DNA of 64,000 nucleotides from Limonium bicolor (GCA_023374045.1 CM041783.1:99413357-99477356); one strand, 5' to 3'. Shown: positions 22,576 through 36,222, counted from the stretch's first letter. The notes: generated by a model not told the origin, from the letters alone. Program-made: numbers and translations.

Positions 22576-24727
22576 TGTAATACCCCGGATCTAAAATGGC
22601 GATTAAATTACTCTAATATGATTATAAAGGCCTAATGGTGCCTAAAGAGTATTGGTAAAAAGAATAAAACCAAAAGAAAAGAGAAAACGCTTGAAAAGCG
22701 AAAAACGCTAAAATACGCGTTAAATGAGTAAAGAGATATATGATCTCGAGAGGGTCCGAGATGGATTCCTAAGGCTTAGTTAGGCCTAATAGTATACGGG
22801 AATGATTCCCGAAGAAAACGGATCCAAATAATGGATTAAAACGCTAAACGGAGTTTTTAAAGCACGTTTTTCGAGAAACCCCGAAAACGTGACTTTAAGT
22901 GGTCAAATGGACCCGTAAAAATTATAGTTGATTAAACACTATAATTAAGTCTTAATGGAAGTTTAATAACCATTAAAAATGAAGAAACGAGAAAAATCCG
23001 AAAAACGGCCCCGGTTAGTGAATAGTGCCAAACCGGGTAAAATAACAAGCGTTTTCTGTAAGAAAACGAAAAACACTCCAGCTTACTAATATAGTGGGGG
23101 CCGGTTTTATTAAATAAGAAGCCTCCCCCTCTCATGTTTATTAGTTAGCAAATAAAGAAAGAAAGAAAGTAAGGAGGAGAGAGAAAAGTAAAAAGTAAAA
23201 ACATAAAAGTATTCTCTCACTCTCTTTCCTCTCACTTTCCCTCCTTCTTCTTTTCTTTCTCCTTATCCACGATTCCCTTCCTCCCTCTCTCGGTGCTGTG
23301 CGACATGGAAGCTCCAAACAATGGCTTCTCCACCTTCTTCTCCTTGCCCAAAGCTTCATCCTTGCTCCGAATTGAAAAATATTGTATATTTGAACTCCTC
23401 TCATCAAACCCTACACTTCCCTCTTTTCAAAACTCAAAAAGGTTGAGTTTCATTTTCATGGGTGTTGCCCATTTGAGGAGAAAAGCACATAATCTTGAAG
23501 CTTGAAGCTTCCCCTTTCTAGCAAGGTAAAAATATCCATGAAAAAGTCATGTTTCTCCATTTTCTCACCTTGGCCGATTTTGGCTTTTGGTAATGACTAG
23601 CTTTTCTTCCTTGTTTGAGATATTCTCCAAGCTTTAATGGTGGTGGGAGTCCCTCTAAGATTCAAGAGTTGAAAACCATGCAAGAAATTCCAAAGGTAAA
23701 CCTAATTTGGTGCTTTAAGCATCCTTGTGAATTTTAGTTTATTTGGTGAGCCTAAGGAGCTCCTTGGTGCTTATTTTGCAATTGAATGTGGCTAGAGAAA
23801 TGGGCAAATGAATTGCCTTGGCCGATTTTGAAGGAAGAAGAGGGAGAAGAGGAGAAGAGAAATAAAAGGAAACTTAGAAAATTTAAGGTAAGAAACCTAT
23901 CTTAGTGGTATCCTATATGTATTAGGATTTGGGAAGGGTTAATAAAATGAATGAACCCCACTTGAGTTGTGGTGATAAGGTGCTTGCTTAGAAATAATGC
24001 AGTGAGAAAGCCTTTGTGAGTTAATGCTTGTTTTGGGAGCTATGTATATGGTGAATTATGCTTTATGGTGCTTAAGAGTTTTGCTTGATTAATGAGGAAA
24101 TATTGAGTGCTGATAGAACCCTTGTGGTTTGGCTAGTTTTAGGATGATTTAAATGGTGGTATGAGTTTTGGGCAATGTTAGAGAAGTACCAAGTTATGGC
24201 AAAATTTATGTGGTAATCTAAGTGGTTTAAGTGATGATTTGTGTGGAGAATAACCTAGGAATGGCTAGGTATGTATGGATATTGAAATGAGTTAGTAAAC
24301 CACCATAGGAATGCTTGTTCAAAGAAGAGATTTGTGCAAAATCTGTAGCAAAGAGGTTGTTTAAATGCTTGAAGAGTTGTAAAAAATAAAGAAGATTTAA
24401 GGTTTTAAGAGAGAGATATGAACCTTGGTATGAGTTGTGCATTATCCTGGAAGATGTGGAATGGTCAAAATGAAAGAGAGCATAATGCAAAGGGTTGAGG
24501 AGAAGTTAGAAATGCACAAGTGTGCATTAGTGTAAATGAGAATGAAAAAAAGTGTGAATTTGAGCAAGAGTTTGAGTAAGGTTCGAACCTAATGATTGAA
24601 GAGTTTTAGAGCATGTTTTAAGGTGATTAAACATGTGGAAAACTTGTGGAAAGTTTATGGAAAGATTAAGGGTGGTTTAATTGATTGATTTGGAGTGGAA
24701 AAATCAAGTTTGGAGCAGGTTTTAGCA

Positions 24728-24882
24728 GGTCCGGGACTTGGTCCTTGGACAAAGTCCCGGACCCACACCTAAATTAAGGCGAGAGTGCAAGAGCTGCTTT
24801 GGTCCGGGACTATACTCCAGGACAAGGTCCCCGGACCATGTGTAATTTTCACCCGAGAGTTAAGTTGCAATTGGTCCGGACC
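24728..24882 (+). repeat. Hairpin array in 5' LTR of C
   Basis: Units at 24728, 24801 and 24873 (period 72-73), arms GGTCCGGGACTT...AAGTCCCGGACC; the third is reduced to GGTCCGGACC. Confidence 0.82.
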
Positions 24883-26119
24883 ACCCCCAGAACCTACAGA
24901 GAGTGTTTTAAAAGGTTGTAAATGATGGGGGTTTGAATGTTAATGATGTTATAAAGATGTTAAGGCCTGTTTGGTGAGATGTAAAGGCCCTAGGAAGTGT
25001 AAGAAAGTGTTAGAAGTGATTGAGAAGTGAGACTCAATTAACAAAAGTAAAACCGAGATAACGGGATAACAGGGGTAAGTACGGGAGTAGCATTTAATAA
25101 TGTACCGTATGAGCTTAGTATTAATAAAATGTTTGAAACATTATCAGAGAATCGTGCATGACCCGAGCATGGTGAGATGACACGGTAAAAGTAAAAACCC
25201 CGGTGAAAGGTATGATTTTCTCATGCCCCGTATGCTAACCGAGTTACTCTGATTTGTGTGTTTGTGTGCCGGCTTAATCAAGATTAAAAGCATGAAACTA
25301 ATCCCTGTTTGATTATGCATGCATTGTTGTATGTTGTATGAACTAACATACTTATATGCCGTGTGGTCTAACATAGTGCATAGACCGACTCATGAGAGAT
25401 TAGTGAATGACTAGAAACCCGTAGATCGGGTAGTCTCACGAACAATGGTAACATGCAAACACACACAAGCTATCGATTGAAGTATAACGATAACGCAAAC
25501 ATATGAACTCCCTAAAATGTGAGGAGATGTACGGGTTGAGTATATACCCGATAACGGTTTGAGAACCTTATTGAAACAATCCACGAAATAAATATGAGTG
25601 GAGAGATAAATGACCTCCATCGAGAGGATTTAAGTTAGTCCAATATGTGAACTTATAAGAAAGGTAAAAGAGACCTAAGGGATTATGTAACTCCCTTGAG
25701 ACATGGTCGACCTCCTATATGGGGTTTACCCGGTATAAGAAAATATCCAAAAGTATAAGTATAATGAATGTAAGGGTAACCCTTAAGCATAAGATTACCC
25801 AATTTAAGTATAGTTCCCAAAGTCATTAGAACCATCGAGAATTGATGCTTCTAGACTAATATACATGATATTATTATAACTCCGAGAGAGGAGTTTATGG
25901 GAACGAGAGTAGTCGAGAGTAGTCAGACCTAAGTAAAAGAGATAGGAACTAAGAGAGAGTTTCCGTGAGCTAGTTGAACCTTCCCACCATGCTAGCCCAG
26001 AGTAGGGTCGAAACCGGGAAGTAAGACTACGCTAGGAGCCATGAGTTTTGGCTTAGTATGTAATAAGAGTAACAAGCGCGACGTAGGAGACCTGTAGTGT
26101 CTCGAGAATCTACAAGAGC

Positions 26120-26300
26120 TTGAGTATGAATAACCCAAGAGTGTGGGTGAGATAATGAGTATAAATAACCCGAGAGAAAGGGGTGAGTATATGTATGAGT
26201 AACCCGAGAGAATGGGTAAGTATAAGAATGAGTAGCCCAGAGATGGGTGGTGTATACGAATAAGTAACCGAGAGAGCGGGTGAGTATTGAATAAGTAAAC
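26120..26300 (+). repeat. Tandem repeat of ~40 bp units in 5' LTR of C
   Basis: About five units built on GAGTAACCCGAGAGAATGGG with variants. A copy is at 35330-35515 in the 3' LTR. It creates repetitive minus-strand open frames that are not taken as genes. Confidence 0.75.
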
Positions 26301-26932
26301 AAGGCATAGTGAGGAATCACCCTCAATCCTAAGAGTAACCAGTTCCAACTACAACATTGTTATGTTAGTAGGAATCGTGTTCCGTGATTGGATGTAGATT
26401 CCTTGTGTGATATACATATATATTGTATTGCCATGATGCATGTTGTTTTTATTAAAATGAACTCCATGTATATCCGACCCAAAGTAGTCGGCGTACCGCG
26501 GTTAGCACGCGTTATATGCGAATTTCATATTCAGCGTAAGCTGACCCCCTAGGGGGAACGTTTTTAGTGTGCAGGTACTTGAAGCTGACCACCGTTCGAG
26601 AGAGTAGGACGGGGACAGTTATGAAGCGTGGGTAGTTAGATCGTATTACTTATGCATTTGAATGAGGTGTAAGTCCGAGTATGTTATCGGCATCCGTATA
26701 TTGTAGACTCGGTATAGTAAAGAAGTGAAATGAGTATTGGTTTTGTATGAAGTACTCGGTTGATCCAGTCCATCAGACCGTTACTGTATGTGAGATGGCC
26801 TGGTTAGCCATATGGTGGCTAACGGCGTTGTGTCCACACCCCTCGTTGTAGTTAGAGTCCGCTGCGTGAGTAAGAGTAATTGGTGTCAAATTAAGAGGTA
26901 ATGATGAGATTAACGGTTGGGGTGTTACAAAA

Positions 26933-26945
26933 TGGTAATCAGCGC
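26933..26945 (+). promoter_or_regulatory. Degenerate primer-binding site of element C
   Basis: TGGTAATCAGCGC, three bases after the LTR, is the initiator tRNA-Met PBS with an inserted A and a changed base. CGCTCTGAT follows, keeping part of the stem-loop seen in A. Confidence 0.75.
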
Positions 26946-29900
26946 GAGTATCGCTCTGATGACGGGAATACCCGGCTTAGGGTAATACCGAGTTAGGAAT
27001 TAGGGACTTAGGGCTAAGGTTGAGTGGTAGCGGAGAGATGCGCTAGATGGGAACTTCCAGTGTGATCTGGATACCTATAGTACCAGGCCCGCCCTCCACA
27101 ACCCCCGCATTAAAAGCTCGGGAAAGAACGCTAGAGAGACGGGGAAACCCAATCTGGCAGTTATTTAATATTTCCATATGAACTAGAACCTGTCATGCGG
27201 TAGATCCCGAGAACCGGAAATCCCGGAGACGGATCCCGCTGGAACGACAATAAACCGCACTTAATGGCGATGAACTCGACATCCTAATCCAAGGAGACCA
27301 GAATTTGTGCCAGCCTGGGGCGACATGCTTAGCAGTCGCGAGAACCTAGCTAGCCGAGCAGTAGCAGAAGAAAGCACTAACCGTGCAAGAAGGCGGATTA
27401 ATGAGAAGCAATGATAATAACAAAAACCGAGACACATGTCTACGGACCGCCATAACTAAATAATACCATCAACGGTACACTAACGCACTAAGAATCTAGT
27501 CAAGAGTAGAGGCACCCACCCTGCCACACCCAAAGAGGTTGCAATACTAACTGATACAGCTTAGACAGCTATGAGCATAGCTACACGGGATATACCCGAA
27601 TAGGACTACAGAAGTAGTACCTAAATAAGTTAAACCTCGTTACCACAGAAAAGACGTGGGAATGAGCAACGAGGTAAAGCATAGAATTAAAGAATTTAAG
27701 GAACTCCGAGAGTGGAGGAGCACCTAAATGAATGACAGTCATGTCAAGAGAATGAGAAGCGCTCTAAGGAGCAGTTATCCAATTAAAGGATCAAGGAAGA
27801 GCCGTCAAGGCTACCAGATACAACGTGAACAATACCGTGACCGTATGAGTTAACCTAAAAACTAATGCCTGTACCGCGCACTTGCCTCAGCAAGTGGCAG
27901 TAAATAACGGGACCGTTAGAAGAATCTTAACAAGTGACAAGTACTTAGCAAGTACCAAGATGGCGACAAAGCCAATATAGCCACTAAACCCTAAGAATTG
28001 TGAAACGAAACCTTGAAAAGCATAACGGCCTGATCATTATATAAAGAACATACCAGTCAGCGAGAAGCTGGACTCGGTAAGGAACAGCCGGCACAGAAAT
28101 GCCATGAAGAACTTACTATTAAAACTTGAACTTCCTTCAGAACATAAATTTTCCAAAAACACCCCAAGTTTTAAAACCAACCAGTGAACCACGATAGTTA
28201 TTATAGGACCATATAAGAGAGTTGGCAACGAATACTTCACTTAGGCGTGCCGACACTACATACAAGTGTACACAACGAGACATGGAACAAACCGCACTCC
28301 AAAGGAGCTTGCGGGCCTGACGGACTAGTTATGAGTTAGTCGGGTAAGTGGTAACGTATCAATAAGGTACTACACCATGTATGTATACAAGTAGAGTACG
28401 GTACACGGAAGTAGCCCACTCCATACTACTACGGACGAAAGAGCCAATTCAAACCGAGACATTGGACACTTCGAATGATCGAAGAACACAAAGAAGCTTA
28501 CTAAGCTAAAGGAGTCAAGAATCCAGTAAGATGATGGAGCTAAGAACATAACGTTAAGAAGTGCGAGAAGCACAGAGTATTAAGTACATACATTGGATAT
28601 GTCTCAGAAATACCTAATAACTGGGTGAATACCAGTGTAAATCATACGGCGAATGCCTAAATGAAACTTATTAATGTACGATAAACGGGATAGAATTCCC
28701 ACTTTATACCTCACTGAGAGAATAATGACCTGACCCAGAAGGTATTAGAAGGTACCAAGGATCTACCCAATAATGGAGACTTACAACCCTAAACGGGATA
28801 GTCAAGGACATAGCCGCAAGGCTAAGTCACAACTGAACATAACCATCAGTACAGCCAGATGTAATGGCATTCTCAGTAACACCCAGAGCAATCCGAGAAG
28901 GGTGCCGGAGTCAACAGTAGTTGAACGAAACATTGTGTTGAGAACACAAGTGTTTAAGCAAACACTCGGTAGAACCCGAAGGGATCCCTCGTACACGGGA
29001 TACCCTAAAATGCTAGAGGGCATGAATTAGTATTAAAATACTTAAGGGTCTTTCCATGTTTGGAAGCGTGGTGAAACTACCATATCAAAACCCAGTAATA
29101 CCTCCAACCATTTAATGGTATACGGAGAAGCGGAAAACCGGTATATAAACGCCCGCATGGGGCATGGCGAGGCAATGTGGTTGTAAGCCGATGGAACCAA
29201 CTACAGCTTGTAGATCCAAACGTTGTAAACCTATGCATAGAGGCATAAGAGGAACAGTGAGAATGAACCCTACCTTAGAGTGGGGATACCACTTGTTATT
29301 ATGGGCCTATGGAGCGGCATTTGCGTGAATCCTCTAGAGAAAGGCTACCACCTAGGTATGAATGTGAACCGCTAGAGCGGTGTAGTAAAACTTGAGCATG
29401 TGTATATTGCCAAGAGCATATGAACTATAGTAGTGTGTAAGAGGAACCTTGATAGCAGTAAAAAGGAACCGATAGAGTAATCGGATGAGTAGCGAACACT
29501 GTATGTGTGCAATATGAATTGCAGAGTAAGCAATGCGCAGAAGCGCAGAGAGATTTACCATAGTATAAATAGCGGGAGAACATGAGCAGAAGCTAAGTAG
29601 TAGCGGATGCCATGTAAACAAATGTTGTTTAATGAGTAAGAACCATGGTCGTCAGCAAAGACCCATTGTAAGAGTATATTCAGATAATGATACGGAGCTG
29701 ATGAGAAAATGTGTTAAAGAAGACATGGTCATTCCTATCTCATGAGAGATTACCGTCAAGGGTTTACGCTTCTGCACTCTGTATGACTGAGTGTTTTGGT
29801 ATGGCACTTGTGCGTTAATGATCAAGTAGGGAGATCCAGGAATTGAGAAATGTCAACGAAGCCTGTTGAGTGAGAATCTAGAAAGATAACCGTGCGGCCA

Positions 29901-31877
29901 TTGGCCAAATGCACAAAGAACGTAGGCAGTAACCCACAGGGCCCAGGATCGATATGTGGAAAAATGCAGAGTAGTATGAATGGAGAACTCTGGCCACAGA
30001 ACCAAGAACAAACATAATCCATGAGCCACTATTAAACGAGGAAGCACTACATGCTAAGTAGTAGCTTGACCTCAACCGACAACAACGGGAAAAATGAGTG
30101 AATAATCACAAAGGTATACAGTGTTATACGAAGTAGATTCCCAGAGAACTGGAAGAACATCTAAAATTCATCAAATTCGCATACGGTAAGAGATACCAAG
30201 CGACGATTGAAATACATTGAGAATACCAAAGAGCGAATTAAGCTCTAGTTATCAGTCACGCAGCAGAAGCTTGTGGACCATGATTCAGGTTAATATACCT
30301 TTGTCATAAAACCCTTGAAGCCTTAGAGGCTAGAACCGAACCCGGTTATGAGTTAATTAACCGTACTGAAGTTAAAACACTTCATAATACTACGAATTAA
30401 TGAACCAATGTTCAGTGATAACATATGGTTGGTTACGCGGGCGTAACCCCTTTTAAGGGGGTAGGGCGAGAAACCGCTTAGAGTATGTTTTACGTATTGG
30501 TGCGTAAACTACTATTGCATAGCACAAAAAGAAATTGTTTTGATGATTGGAACTTATGTTACATAAACATTGTACCCATTCATTGTGTAATAATGAGTAT
30601 TGTGCATGAGAGATGCAAGTAACGTGTATGTAATAAATATGAAAAGAGGAGTAGAGAAACTCCTGGGGAATGAGAATCCCTATAGTATATGTCTAGTGAG
30701 ATTAGACATGAGTTATGATGAGTATGAATCGGCATGAAACCGATGTGTAACTAAGAGGGAGTGAGTTCCCTAGGTGATTTTATTTGAGAATGATAGATGG
30801 AGTGAGTTCCATCCTTTGGAGTTGTATGTATGTGTTTTAAATTGAGCAACAATTTGAGTAATGAAGCCATAAGTATGGAATACCTAGGTAAGTAGTGAAG
30901 CAATGAGAATGACAAATGACCTAAGTACGGAACTAGAGATTAATTGAAACGAATTGTTTTGTGAATATGACTAGAAAGAGTAAAAGATAGAAAACAAAAA
31001 TGTTTGACTATCTGATTGTTTGAAACTGACGTGGGAGGTGGAACTTGATCTGCTAGCGATCAAGGGAAACCGAACACAAATTGGGGTGGAAGGATAGTTC
31101 AACACTGATGCTGATCACATCAGGGTTAGATGATTCCTGAAGCTCCCTATAGTGGTCACAAGTAATCACGCTAAGAAAGATACAGCTACCATAATCTGTT
31201 TGGAGTTGTGTGATGTTTTAAAAAGAATTTCAAACAGATTTTGAAAAAGATTTCCTTCAAGTATAAGATGGAAATGAAAACTGGTTTTGAAACCGCTATC
31301 ACCCGCCACCCGCCGATGGCTGAGCCTTAAGTCTTGATGACCGGTAGAACGGTGGGCGTGTATAGTTTTGAAACCATTGCACCGTACGTGCGGCGGTCCT
31401 AAGTGACCGGTTGGGGCGGTGTCAGTGTGTGATTTTTCCAAAGGCAGCGGGACGGGGAGAGTCCCTGAGATGTTCCTGTGTTGAGTGAGTCAACCAGAGT
31501 GCCTGAGGATATGTATATGTGTAACGTTTTGATCAGAACCGAAGGGACCGTGGGCCAGAGAGAGTAAGTGCCCATTTGTCATGAAACGTCCGTGAACCAG
31601 AAAGAGTAAGTGTTCAACATGACCGGTACCTGAGGGATCAGTAGTTATCACTCAACATGGATTCGAGGACTGTAGTGCCTTCTTGTCTTCGGACCGATTC
31701 CATGGAGAGAGTAAAAGAGTATTTTTGATTGCTATACATGCTGTGATTGTGTGTGGTATGTGTAGTATGAAATGAGACTGACTTGTGGAGTTAGTAGGGT
31801 TATACATGTACTATAACCTTGGCATCGATGCCATGAGAGTACCACCTAGATTCATCAACTTTGAGGACAAAGTTCCT
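26946..31877 (+). mobile_element. Internal region of element C, non-coding
   Basis: About 4.9 kb without a frame longer than about 90 residues or any recognisable domain. It is collinear with the inverted internal region of E from the PBS onward (for example TGCGCTAGATGGGAAC here, TGCGTTAGTTAGGACT in E) and with B from 28108. Conserved pieces include a PPT-like palindrome (30447-30466) and paired palindromes (31044-31064, 31105-31123). A short GC-richer stretch at 31290-31440 is not recognised. Confidence 0.75.
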
Positions 31878-31890
31878 AAGGGGGGTAGAT
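31878..31890 (+). promoter_or_regulatory. Polypurine tract of element C
   Basis: AAGGGGGGTAGAT directly precedes the 3' LTR start TGTAATACCCC. Confidence 0.88.
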
Positions 31891-34800
31891 TGTAATACCC
31901 CGGATCTAAAAATGGTGATTAAATTATTACTCTACTATGATTATAAAGGCCTAATGGTGCCTAAAGAGTATTGGTAAAAAGAATAAACCAAAAGAAAAGA
32001 TAAAACGCTTGAAAAGCGAAAAACGCTAAAATGCGCGTTAAATGAGTATAAGAGATATGATCTCGAGAGGGTCGAGATGGATTCCTAAGGCTTAGTTAGG
32101 CCTAATTAGTATACGGGAATGATTCCCGAAAGAGAAGAAAACGGATCCAAATAATGGATTAAAACGCTAACGGAGTTTTAAAGCACGTTTTTCGAGAAAA
32201 CCCGAAAACGTGACTTTAAGTGGTCAAATGGACCCGTAAAAATTATAGTTGATTAAACAACTATAATTAAGTCTTAATGGAAGTTTAATAACCATTAAAA
32301 ATGAAGAAACGAGAAAAATCCGAAAAACGGGCCCGGTTAGTGAATAGTGCCAAACCGGGTAAAATAACAAGCGTTTTCTGTAAGAAAACGAAAAACGCTC
32401 CAGCTTACTAATATAGTGGGGGCCGGTTTTATTAAATAAGAAGCCTCCCCCTCTCATGTTTATTAGTTAGCAAATAAAGAAAGAAAGAAAGTAAAGGAGG
32501 AGAGAGAAAAGTAAAAAGTAAAAACATAAAAGTATTCTCTCACTCTCTTTCCTCTCACTTTCCCTCCTTCTTCTTTTCCTTGCCCAAGCTTCATCCTTGC
32601 TCCGAATTGAAAAATAATTTTATATTTGAACTCCTCTCATCAAACCCTACACTTCCCTCTTTTCAAAACTCAAAAAGGTTGAGTTTCATTTTCATGGGTG
32701 TTGCCCATTTGAGGAGAAAAGCACATAATCTTGAAGCTTGAAGCTTCCCCTTTCTAGCAAGGTAAAAATATCCATGAAAAAGTCATGTTTCTCCATTTTC
32801 TCACCTTGGCCGATTTTGGCTTTTGGTAATGACTAGCTTTTCTTCCTTGTTTGAGATATTCTCCAAACTTTAATGGTGGTGGGAGTCCCTCTTAAGATTC
32901 AAGAGTTGAAAACCATTCAAGAAATTCCAAAGGTAAAACCTAATTTGGTGCTTTAAGCATCCTTGTGAATTTTAGTTTATTTGGTGAGCCTAAGGGAGCT
33001 CCTTGGTGCTTATTTTGCAATTTGAATGTGGCTAGAGAAATGGGCAAATGAATTGCCTTGGCCGATTTTGAAGGAAAGAGGGGAGAAGAGGAGAAGAGAA
33101 ATAAAGGAAACTTAAGAAAATTAAGGTAAGAAACCTATCTTAGTGGTATCCTATATGTATTAGGATTTGGGAAGGGTTAATAAAATGAATGAACCCCACT
33201 TGAGTTGTGGTGATAAGGTGCTTGCTTAGAAATAATGCAAGTGAGAAAGCCTTTGTGAGTTAATGCTTGTTTTGGGAGCTATGTATATGGTGAATTATGC
33301 TTTATGGTGCTTAATGAGTTTTGCTTGATTAATGAGGAAAATATTGAGTGCTGATAGAACCCTTGTGGTTTGGCTAGTTTTAGGATGATTTAAATGGTGG
33401 TATGAGTTTTGGGCAATGTTAGAGAAGTAGCCAAGTTATGGCAAAATTTATGTGGTAATCTAAGTGGTTTAAGTGATGATTTGTGTGGAGAATAACCTAG
33501 GAATGGCTAGGTATGTATGGATATTGAAATGAGTTAGTAAACCACCATAGGAATGCTTGTTCAAAGATGAGAGATTTGTGCAAAATCTGTAGCAAAAGAG
33601 GTTGTTTAAATGCTTGAAGAGTTGTAGAAAAATAAAGAAGATTTAAGGTTTTAAGAGAGAGATATGAACCTTGGTATGAGTTGTGCATTATCCTGGAAGA
33701 TGTGGAATGGTCAAAATAAAGAGAGCATAATGCAAAGGGTTGAGGAGAAGTTAGAAATGCACAAGTGTGCATTAGTGTAAAATGAGAATGAAAAAAATGT
33801 GTGAATTTGAGCAAGAGTTGAGTACTTCGAACCTATGATTTGAAGAGTTTTGAGCATGTTTAAGTGATTAACATGTGGAAAACTTGTGGAAAGTTTATGG
33901 AAAGATTAAGGGTGTTTTAAGGATTGATTTGGATGGAAAATCAAGTTTGGAGCTTTTATAAGCAGGGTCCGGACTTGGTCCTTGACAAAGTCCCGGACCA
34001 CACCTAAATTAGGCCGAGAGTGCAAGAGCTGGCTTTTGGTCCTGGACTAATCCTACCAGGAGTCCCGGACCATGTGTAATTTTCACCCGAGAGTTAGTTT
34101 TGCAATTGTCCGGACCACCCCCAGAAACCTACAGAGAGTGTTTTTTAAAGTTTAAATGATGGGGTTTGAATGTTAATGATTGTTATAAAGATGTTAAGGC
34201 CTTGTTTGTGAGATGTACGGCCCTAGGATGTAAGAAAGTGTTAGAAGTGATTGAGAAGTGAGACTCAAATTACCAAAAGTAAAACCGAGATAACGGGATA
34301 ACGGGTTTACGGGAGTAGCATTTAATAATGTACCGTATGGCTTAGTATTAATATAATGTTTTAACATTATCAGAGAATCGTGCGTGCCCATCATGGTGAG
34401 ATGACACCGGTAAAGTAAAAACCCCGGTGAAAGGTATGATTTTCTCATGCCCGTATGCTACCGAGTTACTCTGATTGTGTGTTTTGTGCCGGCTAATCAA
34501 GATTAAAGCATGAAACTAATCCCTTGTTTGATTATGCATGCATTGTTTATGTTTGTAGAACTAACATACTTGTATCCGGTGTGGTCTAACATAGTGCATA
34601 GACCGCCATCATATAGAGTGAATGGACTAGAAACCCGTAGATCGGTAGTCTCACGAACATGGTAACATGCAAACACCACAAGCTATCGATTGAAGTTAAC
34701 GATAACGCAAACATATGAACTCCTAAAATGTGAGGAGATGTACGGGTTGAGTATATACCCGATAACGGTTAGAGAACCTTATTGAAACATCCACGAAATA

Positions 34801-36142
34801 AATATGAGTGGAGAGATAAATGACCTCCATCGAGAGGATTGAAGTTAGTCCATAATGGAACTTATAAGAAAGGTAAAAGAGACCTAAGGGATTATGTAAC
34901 TCCCTTGAGACATGGTCGACCTCCTATATGAGGGTTTTACCCGGTATAAGAAAATATCCAAAAGTATAAGTATATGAATGTAAGGGTAACCCTTAAGCAT
35001 AAGATTACCCGAATTTAAGTATAGTTCCCAAAGTCATTAGAAACATCGAGAATGATGCTTCTAGACTAATATACATGATATTATTATAACTCCGAGAGAG
35101 GAGTGTATGGGAACGAGAGTAGTCCGAGAGTAGTCGGACCTAAGTAAAAGAGATAGGAACTAAGAGAGAGTTCCGTGAGCTAGTTGAACCTTCCCACCAT
35201 GCTAGACCCAGAGTAGGGTCGAAACCGGGGAAGTAAGACTACGCTATAGAGCCATGAGTTTTGGCTTAAGTATGTAATAAGAGTAACAAGCGCGACGTAG
35301 GAGACCTGTAGTGTCTCGAGAATCTACAAGAGCTTGAGTATGAATAACCCAAGTGTGGGTGAGATAATGAGTATAAATAACCCGAGAGAAAGGGGTGAGT
35401 ATATGTATGAGTAACCCGAGAGAATGGGTAAGTATAAGAATGAGTAGCCCAAGAGAATGGGTGTGTATACGAATAAGTAACCCGAGAGAGCGGTGAGGTA
35501 TTGAATAAGTAAACAAGGCATAGTGAGGAATAACCCTCAATGCCTAAGAGTAACCAGTTACCACTAACAACATTGTTATGTTAGTTAGGAATCGTGTTCC
35601 GTGATTGGATGTAGATTCCTTGTGTGATATACATATATATTGCATTGCCATGATGCATGTTGTTTGATTAAAATGAACTCCATGTATATCCGACCCAAAG
35701 TAGTCGGCGTACCGCGGTTAGCACGCGGTATGCGAATTTCATATTCAGCGTAAGCTGACCCCCTAGGGGGAACGTTTTTAGTGTGCAGGTACTTGAAGCT
35801 GACCACCGTTCGAGAGAGTAGGACGGGGACAGTTATGAAGCGTGGGTAGTTAGATCGTAATACTTATGCATTTGAATGAGGTGTAAGTCCGAGTATGTTA
35901 TCGCATCCGTATATTGTAGACTCGGTATAGTAAAGAAGTGAAATGAGTATTGTATTTGTATGAAGTACTCGGTTGATCCAGTCCATCAGACCGTTACTGT
36001 ATGTGAGATAGGCCTGGTTAGCCATATGGGTGGCTAACAGCGTTGTTTCACCCCTCGTTGTAGTTAGAGTTCCGCTACGTGAGTAAGAGTAATTGGTGTC
36101 AAATTAAGAGGTAATGACGAGATTAACGGTTGGGGTGTTACA
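31891..36142 (+). repeat. 3' LTR of element C (4252 bp)
   Basis: Highly similar to the 5' LTR but lacking ~85 bases near 32576. It shows a cluster of one-base length changes at about 33800-34700. Hairpin array remnants lie at 33966-34117, the ~40 bp tandem repeat at 35330-35515 and the hairpin box at 35744-35792. Confidence 0.92.
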
Positions 36143-36147
36143 ATGTA

Positions 36148-36222
36148 AGTATCCGCTGCATGAGTTTGGATTGTATAAGGAGATTGGACGGTAAAGACAG
36201 TATTAGCGGTAGGGGTGTTACA
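36148..36222 (+). repeat. 3' LTR of element B, final 75 bases
   Basis: Continues B's LTR after the C insertion: ATCCGCTGCATGAGTTTGG to GGGGTGTTACA, aligned with the LTR end of A (11195-11268). The right flank starts ACTCA. Confidence 0.85.

Larger units (their letters stand above)
22576..26929 (+). repeat. 5' LTR of element C (4354 bp)
   Basis: Starts TGTAATACCCCGG and ends GGGGTGTTACA. It contains about 85 bases (near 23256-23340) absent from the 3' LTR, a hairpin array (24728-24882), a ~40-bp tandem repeat (26120-26300) and the hairpin box (26531-26578). Confidence 0.92.
22576..36142 (+). mobile_element. Element C: complete two-LTR non-autonomous retrotransposon (LARD-like), 13.6 kb
   Basis: LTRs 22576-26929 and 31891-36142, PBS 26933, PPT 31878, target duplication ATGTA (22571-22575 and 36143-36147). 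The internal region has no recognisable gag, pol or other protein domain, though it is collinear with B and E. It inserted into B's LTR. Mobility would need proteins from a related element such as A; that dependence is inferred from shared PBS, PPT and LTR ends. Confidence 0.9.

Noticed and set aside
26027..26326. Repetitive minus-strand frame with Leu/Tyr/Thr-rich repeats
   Set aside because: Produced by the ~40-bp tandem repeat in the LTR; several overlapping frames exist at once, typical of repeats.
31290..31440. GC-richer minus-strand frame in the interior of C
   Set aside because: Short, no recognisable motif, and the corresponding zones of B and E do not show it.
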